A program made the position numbers and the translations under genes. From the NCBI GenBank assembly GCA_014237395.1, contig JABZFP010000014.1, positions 186,001 to 250,000 of the forward strand: DNA of 64,000 nucleotides. Direction: 5' to 3'. The notes under the pieces are model-generated. The model was not told the DNA's origin. It worked only from the letters and a program-made list of their open reading frames with translations, and ran no database searches. Of this stretch, positions 17,333-26,366 are shown piece by piece. The stretch is from Desulfobacteraceae bacterium. GTDB lineage: Bacteria > Desulfobacterota > Desulfobacteria > Desulfobacterales > UBA5852. How positions within the stretch are numbered: the stretch's first letter is position 1; every line of letters starts with the position of its first letter.

Positions 17333-18352
17333 ATGAAAAGAAAACCCGATGCGCGGTTGACGTTGTGCCTGGTCGTTTGTCTGATGACCTTTCTGCTGAT
17401 GCCGATCGGTGCGGTCGCCGGTTCGATTTCTCTCAGCTACGCCAATTTTCCGCCGGCCCCCACCTTCCCCTGTGTGCAGATGGAACGCTGGAAGACCGAG
17501 GTGGAAAAACGCACCAATGGGGCGGTGTCGATCAAAACCTATCCCGGGGGCACCCTGTTGGGGGCCAAGGAGATGATGGACGGCGTGATTGCCGGCCAGG
17601 CCGATATCGGCAACCTCTGTATGGCCTATCAGCCGGGGCGTTTCATCGTCACCAATGCCACCAGCCTGCCGCTGGGCATTCCAAACGCCCGCACGGGGAG
17701 CTTGGCCCTCTGGGACCTGTATAAAAAGTATCAGCCGGAAGCGTTCAGCCAGGTCAAGGTGCTGACCATGTTTACCACGGCCCCGGCCAACATCATGTCG
17801 AAAACCGCGGTCCGCAGCCTCGATGACATCCAGGGGATGGATTTGCGCGCCTCCGGTGGCGCCGCCCAGATCCTGAAAGCCTGGGGTGCCAACCAGGTCG
17901 GGATGCCCATGTCGGCAACGCCCGAAGCGCTGCAGAAGGGTGTCGTTCAGGGGCTTTTTTCTTCTCTGGAAGTCATGAAAGATCTGAAATTTGCGGAAAG
18001 CTGCAAATACGTCACCATGACGGATACCGTCATTTATCCGTTTGCGGTGGTCATGAATATGGATCGCTGGAACGCCCTGCCGCCGGAGGTCCAGAAGGTG
18101 ATCGAAGACATGGGCACCGAGCAGGCCGAATGGACGGGCACCTACATGGATCAGCACGTGAAAGATTCCATGGAATGGTCGGTCAAGGAGCAGAAGGTCG
18201 ACGTCATTGCGCTGGATGCGGCCACCAAAAAGGCCTGGGACCAGAAGCTGCAGTTCATTACCGACAAATGGGTGACGGATGCCAAGGCCAAGGGGTTCCC
18301 GGCCGAAGACATCGTGGCCGACATTCAGAAACTGACAAAACAGTATCAGTAA
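17333..18352 (+). CDS. TRAP transporter substrate-binding protein (DctP family)
   Basis: 339 residues with a Sec signal peptide ending PIGAVAG. The mature protein has the DctP fold signatures: YPGGTLLGAKEMMDGVIAGQADIG, the ligand-arginine region GMDLRASGG and GVVQGLFSS. It captures an organic acid in the periplasm for the membrane proteins encoded next. AGGAGAG upstream of the ATG. Placement after iorAB suggests an aromatic or oxo acid ligand, which is inference only. Confidence 0.9.
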   Translation: MKRKPDARLTLCLVVCLMTFLLMPIGAVAGSISLSYANFPPAPTFPCVQMERWKTEVEKRTNGAVSIKTYPGGTLLGAKEMMDGVIAGQADIGNLCMAYQPGRFIVTNATSLPLGIPNARTGSLALWDLYKKYQPEAFSQVKVLTMFTTAPANIMSKTAVRSLDDIQGMDLRASGGAAQILKAWGANQVGMPMSATPEALQKGVVQGLFSSLEVMKDLKFAESCKYVTMTDTVIYPFAVVMNMDRWNALPPEVQKVIEDMGTEQAEWTGTYMDQHVKDSMEWSVKEQKVDVIALDAATKKAWDQKLQFITDKWVTDAKAKGFPAEDIVADIQKLTKQYQ

Positions 18353-18367
18353 ATCCGACACAACTTT

Positions 18368-18404
18368 GGGCCGCAATCGCCAAGCGGGAAATTGCGGCCC
18401 TTTT
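18368..18404 (+). terminator. Intra-operon hairpin with T-run between dctP and dctQ
   Basis: GGGCCGCAAT (18368-18377) and ATTGCGGCCC (18391-18400) form a perfect 10-bp stem with 13-base loop followed by TTTT. Lying 15 bases after the dctP stop and ahead of dctQM, it probably acts as a partial terminator or 3' stabiliser, giving more binding protein than permease. Confidence 0.8.
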
Positions 18405-18419
18405 ATCGAGGTGTAGCGT

Positions 18420-18911
18420 ATGACCGGGTTGATGCGCCTGACGCGTCTGTTGAACCGCCTGCTTGTTTTCGTGGGCGGGGTTTTTCTGGTCGGCATGATC
18501 GTGCTGACCTGTGCCAATATTGCCAGCCGCACGGTGTGGCAGCCGATCCGGGGCACGTTCGAAATGATGGGGTATTTCGGCGCCGTGGTGACGGCCCTGG
18601 CCCTGGCCTACACCCAGTTGAACCGCGGTCATATCGCCGTCAATGTTCTGATTCACCGCTTTTCGAAGAAAACCCAGCGGCGCCTGAACGCCTTCAACAA
18701 CACCGTCTGTACGGTGTTTTTCACCATGGTGGCCTGGCAGGTCGGACTGAAAGCCCATAGCTTCATGAAGACCGGCGAAGTGTCGGAAACCCTGCGGGTG
18801 ATTTTCTACCCCTTCACCTATCTGGTCGCCGCCGGTTGCGCGGTGATGGCGCTGGTTTTTCTGACCGATCTGGTACAGGCGGTTCGAACCCGCAACGGAG
18901 CTGCCAAATGA
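18420..18911 (+). CDS. TRAP transporter small permease (DctQ)
   Basis: 163 residues with four membrane segments and the DctQ signature around RPIRGTFEMMGYFGAVV and NRGHIAVNVLI. Partner of the large permease encoded by the overlapping next gene (ATGA at 18908-18911). Start ATG at 18420 with GAGGTG upstream. Confidence 0.9.
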   Translation: MTGLMRLTRLLNRLLVFVGGVFLVGMIVLTCANIASRTVWQPIRGTFEMMGYFGAVVTALALAYTQLNRGHIAVNVLIHRFSKKTQRRLNAFNNTVCTVFFTMVAWQVGLKAHSFMKTGEVSETLRVIFYPFTYLVAAGCAVMALVFLTDLVQAVRTRNGAAK

Positions 18912-20212
18912 GCCCGGCCATGGTGGGCCTTTCAGGCATTGTCATTCTGCTCGCGGTCTTGTTCCTCTTGGGGATGCCGGTGGGGGTGGCCATGGCCCTG
19001 GTCGGGTTTGCCGGGTTCTGCATTCTCGTGTCCTTTAAAGCGGGTCTCCATATGCTGAGTTCGGTCATCTGGGACACCTTTTCCAAATATGGCCTGACCG
19101 TGATTCCCCTTTTTATATTCATGGGCCAGGTGGCCTTCCATTCCGGGGTCAATGCCAAGCTTTACAATGCCGCCTACAAGTGGGTCGGCCATATCCGGGG
19201 CGGCATTGCCATGGCCACCGTGATGGCCTGCTCGGCCTTTTCGGCCATTTGCGGCTCCAACGCCGCCACCGCCGCCACCATGACCACGGTGGCCCTGCCG
19301 CAGATGCGCAAATTCAATTACCACCCCAAGCTGAGCACCGGCGCCATCGCCTGCGGCTCCACCCTGGGGGTGGTCATTCCGCCCAGCGTGGTGTTGATCG
19401 TCATCGGGTTGTCCACCGAGCAGTCCATCGCCCGATTGTTTTACGGCGGCGTGGGGGCCGGTATCCTGCTGACCCTGACCCTGGTGGTGACGGTGATGCT
19501 GGTTTGCCGCCGCCATCCGGACTGGGGACCGGTGGGGCCGCCCACCAGCTGGCGGGAACGCTGGGTTTCGCTCAGCGGCGCGCTGGAGATGGTGGTGCTC
19601 TTCCTGCTGGTGATGCTGGGCCTGTTCTTCGGCGTGTTTACGCCGACCGAGGCCGGTGCGGCCGGGAGCTTTCTGGCGCTCCTGATTGCCGGTGTCCAGG
19701 GCCGCCTGTCCTGGAAAGGGTTCCTGGCCTCGGTGACGGACACCCTGAAAATCTCCTGCATGGTGATCGTGATCGTCACCGGTGCCATGATTTTCGGCCG
19801 TTTTCTGGCGGTCACCCGCATTCCTTTCGACATTGCCGCCTGGGTGGTTGGGCTGCCGATACCCAATGTCTGTGTGATAGGGATTATCTTCCTGATCTAC
19901 ATCATCGGGGGCGCGGTGATGGACGCCCTGGCCCTGCTGCTGATCACGATTCCGATTTTTTTCCCGGTGGCGGCCGAGCTGGGCTACGACCCCATCTGGT
20001 TCGGCGTGACGATCACGGTGGTGACGACCCTGGGGGCCGTGACCCCGCCGGTGGGGGCCACGACCTATGTGGTGGGGGGGATGGCGGGCGACATTCCGCT
20101 GGAGGATGTCTTCCGCGGGGTGACCTATTTCCTGCCGGCCTACATCGTGTGCATTATCATTTTGATGCTGATCCCGGAGGTTGTCACCTTTTTGCCGAAT
20201 CTGCTGCGGTGA
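18908..20212 (+). CDS. TRAP transporter large permease (DctM)
   Basis: 434 residues, about 12 membrane segments, DctM signatures MACSAFSAICGSNAATAAT, GVVIPPSVVLIVIGL and FFGVFTPTEAGAAGSF. It performs sodium-coupled import of the solute delivered by the binding protein. The ATG is inside the dctQ stop (ATGA), so I rejected an in-frame upstream start at 18836. Confidence 0.93.
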   Translation: MSPAMVGLSGIVILLAVLFLLGMPVGVAMALVGFAGFCILVSFKAGLHMLSSVIWDTFSKYGLTVIPLFIFMGQVAFHSGVNAKLYNAAYKWVGHIRGGIAMATVMACSAFSAICGSNAATAATMTTVALPQMRKFNYHPKLSTGAIACGSTLGVVIPPSVVLIVIGLSTEQSIARLFYGGVGAGILLTLTLVVTVMLVCRRHPDWGPVGPPTSWRERWVSLSGALEMVVLFLLVMLGLFFGVFTPTEAGAAGSFLALLIAGVQGRLSWKGFLASVTDTLKISCMVIVIVTGAMIFGRFLAVTRIPFDIAAWVVGLPIPNVCVIGIIFLIYIIGGAVMDALALLLITIPIFFPVAAELGYDPIWFGVTITVVTTLGAVTPPVGATTYVVGGMAGDIPLEDVFRGVTYFLPAYIVCIIILMLIPEVVTFLPNLLR

Positions 20213-20351
20213 TGGCGCGATTCATATCCGGCGGGAGACCGATCGAAAACAAACATGATGACGTTACGATGGACCGATAGGAAGCTTTAAAATCATTTTA
20301 TGAGGGGTGGCCGCAAATGGTGCGCAAGGCGCGGCTGCCCTCAATCGATTT

Positions 20352-20422
20352 GAGCCCGAACCGTACCCTTTGATCTGTGCGAGCAACTGGTAGCCTCCCA
20401 CAATACGGTTCGGGCTCTTTTT
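20352..20422 (+). terminator. Rho-independent terminator after the ior/TRAP genes
   Basis: GAGCCCGAACCGTA (20352-20365) pairs perfectly over 14 bp with TACGGTTCGGGCTC (20404-20417), followed by TTTTT. The loop is long (38 bases). It marks the end of the GC-rich left part; the AT-rich island starts immediately after. Confidence 0.88.
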
Positions 20423-21041
20423 ATTCCGAAAGCAAACAGCCAAAGCTAACTGGTAGACTGAACTGATAAATAATGGTGTGAATCGGATATCTGCAATTCT
20501 TACCTACTTTTATTACTGGCACGTAATCACAGATTTCTCTCCCATGGGATTAGTGCAGATTTTATCAAATTCGAACGTGTATTTGCAACACTCCCCTTCG
20601 AGGAACTTATTGTCCCCCGGATCAAAAAGTATGGGTTACGCAATGATTGCATCGCAGGATGTGCTGGCGCAATTCCCGTATCCTTCTGGAGTAGGGAATC
20701 CTTGCACAACATATAGACATGAGGGTTTCCATTTTTCAGTGAAGTTTTGGCACACAAAAATGAAAAAGCCTGATGGTCCAATTTTTTTGAATCTCTAAAT
20801 TTGTTCAAACCGGATGAGCATAATTCCAGAAGTTGCAGAACCATTTTGACATAATGATATCAATCTCACCACTTTTTAGCGAAGAATTACCACAAATTTC
20901 TGTCTATGTTCAATTTGTAAGTGGATCAGGCTACGTCCGATGTAATAGCGTTTTGAAACGTTACTTTGGAAAAAATGCATTCAACAATTAAAACAGACAA
21001 TATCCTTTTTGTGGTAGTAATCCATAAAATACCGTTTTCGC
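20423..21041. other. AT-rich stretch without a supported gene
   Basis: About 620 bases. Readings of roughly 100 residues exist on both strands (20478-20798 plus, 20527-20844 minus) but neither has a ribosome site or family features. In a third plus frame, about 20536-20708 reads a protein-like stretch containing PFEELIVPRIKKYGLRNDC with no start codon, perhaps debris of a lost gene. Confidence 0.35.
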
Positions 21042-21680
21042 TCAACCCTTTTGCAGGAGAACGACCATCATCTCGTCTTCCAGCGCTGCCTTGAATGTCC
21101 GTGCGTCCGCTGTGGTGTCTACGATAGCATCGTAGTGCATGGGAATGGCGACCTTGGGCATGATCCGTTTGGCGGCCTCGACTGCCTCGTTAGCGGTCAT
21201 GACGTAAGTGCCCGAAACTGGCAGCAGGGCGACGTCCACGGTTAGGCCGTCCATCTCGGGAATTAGGTCCGTGTCGCCGGCGTGGTAGAAGCGCGTCCCG
21301 TCAACGGTAACGATAAAGCCTAACCAGTTCTTGGTCTTGGGATGAATATCCTTGTTGGTATTGTATGCGGCCACTGCCTCGATGGGAATCCCAGCCACGG
21401 TCAGGCTGTCGCCGGGAGCAACCGCGCGGACATCGCTGCAGAGGCCTGTAACTTTTTTTGCCTATTCCGGTTCGGTGACGATCACCGTGTCCGGTTTGGT
21501 CAGCCGCTTTATGTCTTCAGTGGAGCAATGATCGAAGTGGGCGTGGGTAACCAGGATGATGTTTGCCTTTTTGCCGCCTTCGACCTTGAAGGGATCGATC
21601 ATCAGGGTGAGGTCACCACTGGTGATTGCAAATCCATCATGACCCAGCCATTCGATGGTGTCTAAAACGGGAGTTGACAT
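21042..21680 (-). pseudogene. UPF0173-type metal-dependent hydrolase (MBL fold) with in-frame TAG
   Basis: Reads as one metallo-beta-lactamase-fold protein of 212 residues split by a single TAG at 21462-21464. The N-part (start ATG at 21680 after AAAGGAGG) has EWLGHDGFAI and the metal motif THAHFDHCS; the C-part, in the same frame, has GDSLTVAGIPIEAVAAYN, YHAGDTD and IPMHYDAIVD. Everything around the stop is still conserved, so the mutation is recent or is a sequencing error. TAG is used as an ordinary stop by several genes here (for example 7170, 7982, 9055, 16659), which speaks against pyrrolysine. Higher GC than the rest of the island. Confidence 0.8.
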
Positions 21681-21864
21681 GGTTGCCTCCTTTCGTTCTA
21701 TCATCGGTGTTTTGTATTCATAGCCGGTTTTCCCAACTGCCCAAGTACGATGGAAACCATTCTGCCTGCATGAAAGCTTCTTAAATTATTATACCAACGC
21801 CAGTGCGTGAGGCAGTCGACCGCCTCCAAGCCATGAGGGCAAGATTCAAGTCACTGATTGAAGA

Positions 21865-22869
21865 CTATCTACGGAACAACATGTTTATACGTTCTGTCTG
21901 ATTTCTGCCGATAATCATGTTGAATCCGTCGAACCACCTTTCCGGATCCATCTCGATCCCAGCCATTACTGAATCCCCCTTGCCGATGATATTGAAATAA
22001 CGCTGTTGAGCGACCCTTGCGGCGAGCAATGTGCCTATACAGTAAAGGCCCATCCCGTATCCCATTTTGTGAAGTTCATATGGACTTTTATAAGGAGTCT
22101 TAGGGCTTCCTTCAATCATATTTGCCAGCAATAGAGCACTAGAATTTTGAAACTCTCGGGCCGCATCAGCAAGTTGCTGATCATTTTCGAGCGCTTCGAT
22201 AAAGATCATTTCAGCACCGGCTTCTGCATAAAGTTGCCCACGTCGTATTCCCTCATCAAAACCATAAGGGCTTATCGCATCGGTACGAGCCATTATCATA
22301 AAGTCTTTCTGACTCTTGGCATAACTTGCCGCTGGATTAATCCGTAGCGATATCATGTCCTCAATACTGATGACATTTTTGCCGGTACCAAGGGCACCGT
22401 CCATGTGACCACAGGTTTTATTGATGGCAAACTGGTCTTCGATCTGAACGTACTGTCCGCCTTGTTTGTGCACCTGTCGACAGGTAAGCAGCACAGCTGA
22501 GGGTTCATTACCGTATCCCGTGTCAATATCTACCCCGATCGGAAAAGCGCTTTTGCCGTTGTCAAGAGCAGCCAGCCAAGTAGCCTGCTCGATAATATTA
22601 GTCTGCTGGACAATCTCGCTTCGAAGAATGTACCCCATGTCGGCAAGTCCATACATGGCCGCGCACAAGTATCCGGAGACAAAAGTGATAAATCCACCGA
22701 TGTAATCAGGAACAGCATTTTGTTCGTAGAGTTCGTGCAGGCAGTGGTGGAGCTGCCTTGCCTCGACGCCGTTGGAAACCCCGATAGCTACAAGAATACG
22801 ATCGCCTCGCTGGGCCACCATATCTCTCAGGTTCATGCGCTTTGCGTTCCAATCAATTGCTTTTGTCAT
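21865..22869 (-). CDS. Isocitrate lyase/PEP mutase superfamily enzyme
   Basis: 334 residues. Superfamily landmarks: GVDIDTGYGNE (Mg2+ binding Asp pair), VQIEDQ, CGHMDGALGTGKNVI at the flexible catalytic loop position (usual K[KR]CGH appears as NKTCGH), MARTDA and MIFIEALEND. Members cleave or form C-C or P-C bonds alpha to a carboxylate: methylisocitrate lyase, 2,3-dimethylmalate lyase, oxaloacetate hydrolases, PEP mutase. The retained Cys in the loop fits a lyase. Start overlaps the stop of the ACT protein gene by four bases (ATGA). The substrate is unknown; a branched malate is a reasonable guess. Confidence 0.82.
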   Translation of the reverse strand: MTKAIDWNAKRMNLRDMVAQRGDRILVAIGVSNGVEARQLHHCLHELYEQNAVPDYIGGFITFVSGYLCAAMYGLADMGYILRSEIVQQTNIIEQATWLAALDNGKSAFPIGVDIDTGYGNEPSAVLLTCRQVHKQGGQYVQIEDQFAINKTCGHMDGALGTGKNVISIEDMISLRINPAASYAKSQKDFMIMARTDAISPYGFDEGIRRGQLYAEAGAEMIFIEALENDQQLADAAREFQNSSALLLANMIEGSPKTPYKSPYELHKMGYGMGLYCIGTLLAARVAQQRYFNIIGKGDSVMAGIEMDPERWFDGFNMIIGRNQTERINMLFRR

Positions 22870-23273
22870 TCCTTGCCTCCCATGAGAATTTTCAACGCTT
22901 CTTTAGTTTGGTGAACCCTTAGCACCAAGAAGGCTTTGCTACAATCGGAATGCGTGCTGGCATAGACGTAATCAATATTAATTCCAGCATCGGAAAGTTG
23001 CGTCGCGATTTTACCGGTCGCACCTGGTATATTGTCTAATTCAACCAAAATGACATCAGTTTCTATCAAACGAAATCCGGCATCTTGCAGCACATCGCGC
23101 GTTTCGGTCTCATTCTCTGGTACAATTCGCAACACCGCTTCTTCAATGGTGTCAATAGCACAGATGGCGTAGATATTGATGGCTCTGTCAGATATAAGCT
23201 TGCAAAGTTCTGCCAAAGCCCCAACACGGTTTTCTAAAAATACAGAGTACTGTTTGCTCAGCTTTGTACCCAT
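22866..23273 (-). CDS. Tandem ACT-domain protein
   Basis: 135 residues forming two ACT domains: residues 8-65 (SVFLENRVGALAELCKLISD) and 75-130 (ILVELDNIPGATGKIATQLS). No catalytic domain is attached, so this is probably a small-molecule-binding regulatory protein, as with stand-alone ACT proteins that bind amino acids. It is translationally coupled (ATGA) to the lyase-like gene downstream and is likely to regulate or assist it. No clear ribosome site beyond GAAAG. Confidence 0.82.
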   Translation of the reverse strand: MGTKLSKQYSVFLENRVGALAELCKLISDRAINIYAICAIDTIEEAVLRIVPENETETRDVLQDAGFRLIETDVILVELDNIPGATGKIATQLSDAGINIDYVYASTHSDCSKAFLVLRVHQTKEALKILMGGKE

Positions 23274-23393
23274 TTTTCTTTCCTTATTTTAAAAGTAACT
23301 TGATGTGTAAAATTCAAAATTTATTTTAATAGTCCTCTTGGGTGGGTGATCGTTAGGCAGCCTCATTAAACATTTTTGCTCGACGGGTTTTGC

Positions 23394-23702
23394 CTAAATC
23401 GATAGGCCCTCAAGGGTCATCTGGTCGGCTATTCGCTTATGGCCAAAAGCAGGATGCTCACTATACTCAGGGAGATGATGCGATGAGCGGTTTTCTTGGG
23501 AAGCTGGCTTGGATGCGCGCCCGGTATCGGGGGCTTGTCCACCAATTCTTCCAGACCGTGCTCCTGAAAAATCCGCCTATACTCGTAAAACTGACTGCGA
23601 AGGATCTTGTGCATGAGGCAGGCCGAGTAAATGTAGCCCAATCTTTCAGCCAATTGTAGCAGGGTAAGGCGCTTTGTGTGCTAACTTCTCAGTTGCAGGC
23701 AT
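23394..23702 (-). pseudogene. Remnant of an IS481-like transposase
   Basis: N-terminal winged-helix region of an IS481-type DDE transposase. Reading from ATG at 23702: MPATEKLAHK, then, one frame over, RLTLLQLAERLGYIY and FYEYRRIFQEHGLEELVDKP, then, after a second frame change near 23465, EHPAFGHKRIADQMTLEGLS and a stop at 23394. The whole catalytic domain is missing and no terminal repeats remain visible. It separates the ACT-lyase pair from the TRAP block and records an old insertion into the island. Confidence 0.78.
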
Positions 23703-23759
23703 TGTGCCCCCCTTAGGTTGAAGGTTTCAGCACAACACTTATACCCAGAGGACGACAAT

Positions 23760-23795
23760 GCGTCATCCCCAACCGCTATCGGCTGAGGATGACGC
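23760..23795. terminator. Hairpin downstream of the island TRAP operon
   Basis: GCGTCATCC (23760-23768) and GGATGACGC (23787-23795) pair perfectly, with a nested CCG/CGG in the loop. It lies about 40 bases past the dctP stop on the minus strand. There is no strong T tract on that strand, so it may be a 3' stabiliser as well as a terminator. Confidence 0.55.
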
Positions 23796-23835
23796 TTTCC
23801 CTCATATTTTCCTGGAAGATCTTAACTTTTCCAAC

Positions 23836-24927
23836 TTACTGTATTTGAGGAAGATTTTTTGGGTTACGTCCAAAGGAAAAAGGTACTATTGCTTCTCTAT
23901 AATCGGCTATTCCATTAAGATAATCAATTTGTGATCTTAGTATTTTTTTATACATTGGATTAGCTTCAGAGTGTTTTACCTGCAATTTGTTTTTTATATT
24001 TTCAATTTTAGTGAGATCTTCATCCGATAATTTTGTGACGTTAATCCCTTTACTCTTAAAAAATTCAGTAGCTTTTGCATCATCATAGGCTAATTTAGTA
24101 TAAGACCACATATGGGTTGCCATCGCCGCATTTTTAATAATATTCTTTAGATGTTCTGGTAGTGAATCCCATGACTTTTTATTCACCAAAACCCCATGTT
24201 GAGAACTTGTTTGATGCCATCCCGGGGTGCACCAATACTTTGTAATTTCATCAAAATGAAAATCTTGGTCATTAGACGGTGTGCTGAACTCAGCACCGTC
24301 TAAAACACCCCTTCTTAAAGCCTCATACAACTCTGCAACAGAAATTGTCATGGGCGTGGCACCAAGTTCCTTTAAAATTTCTCCAGGCAATAATCCCCCC
24401 AAACGTATTTTCATGCCTTTTAAATCATTTATACTATTGATTGGCTTATTAGACCGTATACCTGATTCCATGTGTGACATATAATGAGGGAACCAAATGC
24501 AACCATATTCCCCATATAATGTTTGAGCTAGATCGATTCCTCCATGTTGATAATCCCAAATTAGATAATCTTCCGCACTAAAAGTAACCGAATTAGATCC
24601 GAGGAGATCAAATGCAGTATCTTTACCACTCCAATAATTTGGCCAATCTACCCCCATCTCAACAGTACCCGAGCTAACCATATTTAGAACTTCTGTAGGT
24701 TTGCATAACTCGCCTGCGGCAAATACTTTTATTTTTAGTTCTCCATTGCTCATGCTTTCAACTGTTTCGGCAAATTTATAATCAGCTGCAATTATGTTTT
24801 TTAAACCAGCTGGCCAAACACTTACAAGTTTCCAATTATATGATTTAGCAGATGTAATTTTGACATTTAATACGATAATAGACAGTATAATTACAACAAA
24901 CAAGAAAAAATAATTTTTAACCCTCAT
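23836..24927 (-). CDS. TRAP transporter substrate-binding protein (DctP family)
   Basis: 363 residues with an N-terminal signal (IILSIIVLNVKITSA). DctP-fold features: FAAGELCKPTEVLNMVSSGTVE, the ligand-binding GMKIRLGGLLPGEIL, and LRRGVLDGAEFS. The Trp/His-rich stretch TKYWCTPGWHQTSSQHG recalls TakP-like binding proteins for 2-oxo and hydroxy acids. Very AT-rich, Lys/Asn/Ile codons dominate, unlike the first TRAP system. It ends the island transport block in the order dctQ-dctM-dctP. Ligand unknown. Confidence 0.88.
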   Translation of the reverse strand: MRVKNYFFLFVVIILSIIVLNVKITSAKSYNWKLVSVWPAGLKNIIAADYKFAETVESMSNGELKIKVFAAGELCKPTEVLNMVSSGTVEMGVDWPNYWSGKDTAFDLLGSNSVTFSAEDYLIWDYQHGGIDLAQTLYGEYGCIWFPHYMSHMESGIRSNKPINSINDLKGMKIRLGGLLPGEILKELGATPMTISVAELYEALRRGVLDGAEFSTPSNDQDFHFDEITKYWCTPGWHQTSSQHGVLVNKKSWDSLPEHLKNIIKNAAMATHMWSYTKLAYDDAKATEFFKSKGINVTKLSDEDLTKIENIKNKLQVKHSEANPMYKKILRSQIDYLNGIADYREAIVPFSFGRNPKNLPQIQ

Positions 24928-25031
24928 GACTTCCTCCCATGCAGTTATATGATGTTTTCTAAATTATCCAATAATAGTTTAGAACTCACCCCCTTTCTAT
25001 GGTTTTATCAATTTTCTACACTAAATTATTA

Positions 25032-26366
25032 CTATTTCATTAGCACCGATGGCAGCCATAGTACTGTTTGCGGGAAAACACATATTATTATCAAACCCAA
25101 TTCCATTAATCTCCAAAAAGGGAATGCGCCCCAGTATATATCGCTTGTTTTTATTTCAGGCGGAGCGACACCTTTCAAATAGAAAAGTGCGTATCCAAAA
25201 GGAGGAGTAAGAAATGAATCTTGAAGCATTACCGCAATTGATACTATAAACCATAATTTATCGAAGCCCAATTGTTCGGCGATAGGTATAAAAATTGGAA
25301 AAGTTATCATAACGATTGCAGCCCAATCGATAAATAAGCCGAGCACAAAAAAGATTAGCATCATTACTATATAGGTTCCCCATTTGCCTAAACCTATGCC
25401 CAGAATAAAGTCTTTAACAATATCTCCTCCACCAATCGCCATGAATACTGAAGTAAAACATGCAGCTCCAGCCAAAATTAAAATTACCATGGAGGTTATT
25501 TTAGTTGCTTGAATTACTGCTCTATATAGTTTATTCCAAGTAAATTGTTTATATGCTATCATTAATATTAGCGATAAAATAGCACCAACTCCAGCAGCTT
25601 CTGTAGGAGTCGCAAATCCTGTGAAGATACTACCGAGAACCCCAAGTATTAAAGTTAAGGTTGGTAGCAAACTTTTACACATCAATTTTAAAATTTCTTT
25701 AGCATTGATAGCTGCTTTCTCTTCTTCTGTTAAACCTGGTGCTAAATTTGGATTAATTGAACATTTAATAAGGATGTATGATATATATAAACTGGAAAGA
25801 ATTAATCCGGGAATTATAGCGCCAGCAAACAATTTTCCCACAGAAACACCGGATATTTCGCCCATTACGATAAGCATAATACTGGGAGGTATTAAAATTC
25901 CCAAAGAGCCTCCTCCACATATTACACCACATGATAATTTTTTATCGTACCCATGTTTCAGCATCACAGGCAACGAAACTAATCCCATGGATACTACGGA
26001 TGCGCCAATAATTCCGGTACAAGCGCCAAAAAGAGTTGACACTACTACTACTGCAATGGCAAGCCCTCCTTTTATAGGTCCTAATACAATTCTTAGTGTT
26101 CCAAAAAGCTCTTCAGCAATACCAGAGACATCTAAAAATTGTGCCATTAAAACGAACAAAGGAATAGATACTAAGACATAGCTATTCATTACTCCGTAGA
26201 TATTATTTGCAAACATAAAAAAGGCGCTTGTTCCCCATCCAAGCCATCCAAATATAATCGCTAAGCCTCCCAGTACAAATGCTAGTGGATGGCCCATAAA
26301 CAATCCAACTAATAGACCACCAAACATCATTATCGATAGTACTTCCGGTGAAAGTTCCATTATCAC
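25032..26366 (-). CDS. TRAP transporter large permease (DctM)
   Basis: 444 residues, about 12 membrane segments; signatures STLFGACTGIIGASVVSMG, GGGSLGILIPPSIMLIV and SIFTGFATPTEAAGVGAILS. Start overlaps the dctQ stop by four bases. About 100 bases separate it from the dctP gene that follows. GC content is roughly 35-40 percent, well below the core genome. Confidence 0.92.
   Translation of the reverse strand: MIMELSPEVLSIMMFGGLLVGLFMGHPLAFVLGGLAIIFGWLGWGTSAFFMFANNIYGVMNSYVLVSIPLFVLMAQFLDVSGIAEELFGTLRIVLGPIKGGLAIAVVVVSTLFGACTGIIGASVVSMGLVSLPVMLKHGYDKKLSCGVICGGGSLGILIPPSIMLIVMGEISGVSVGKLFAGAIIPGLILSSLYISYILIKCSINPNLAPGLTEEEKAAINAKEILKLMCKSLLPTLTLILGVLGSIFTGFATPTEAAGVGAILSLILMIAYKQFTWNKLYRAVIQATKITSMVILILAGAACFTSVFMAIGGGDIVKDFILGIGLGKWGTYIVMMLIFFVLGLFIDWAAIVMITFPIFIPIAEQLGFDKLWFIVSIAVMLQDSFLTPPFGYALFYLKGVAPPEIKTSDIYWGAFPFWRLMELGLIIICVFPQTVLWLPSVLMK

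Noticed and set aside
20478..20844. ORFs of about 105 residues on both strands after the TRAP terminator
   Set aside because: No start signals, no family features, mutually overlapping, in AT-rich debris.
21462..21464. In-frame TAG as pyrrolysine codon
   Set aside because: TAG ends several ordinary genes in the window and no pyl genes are visible; a nonsense change is simpler.
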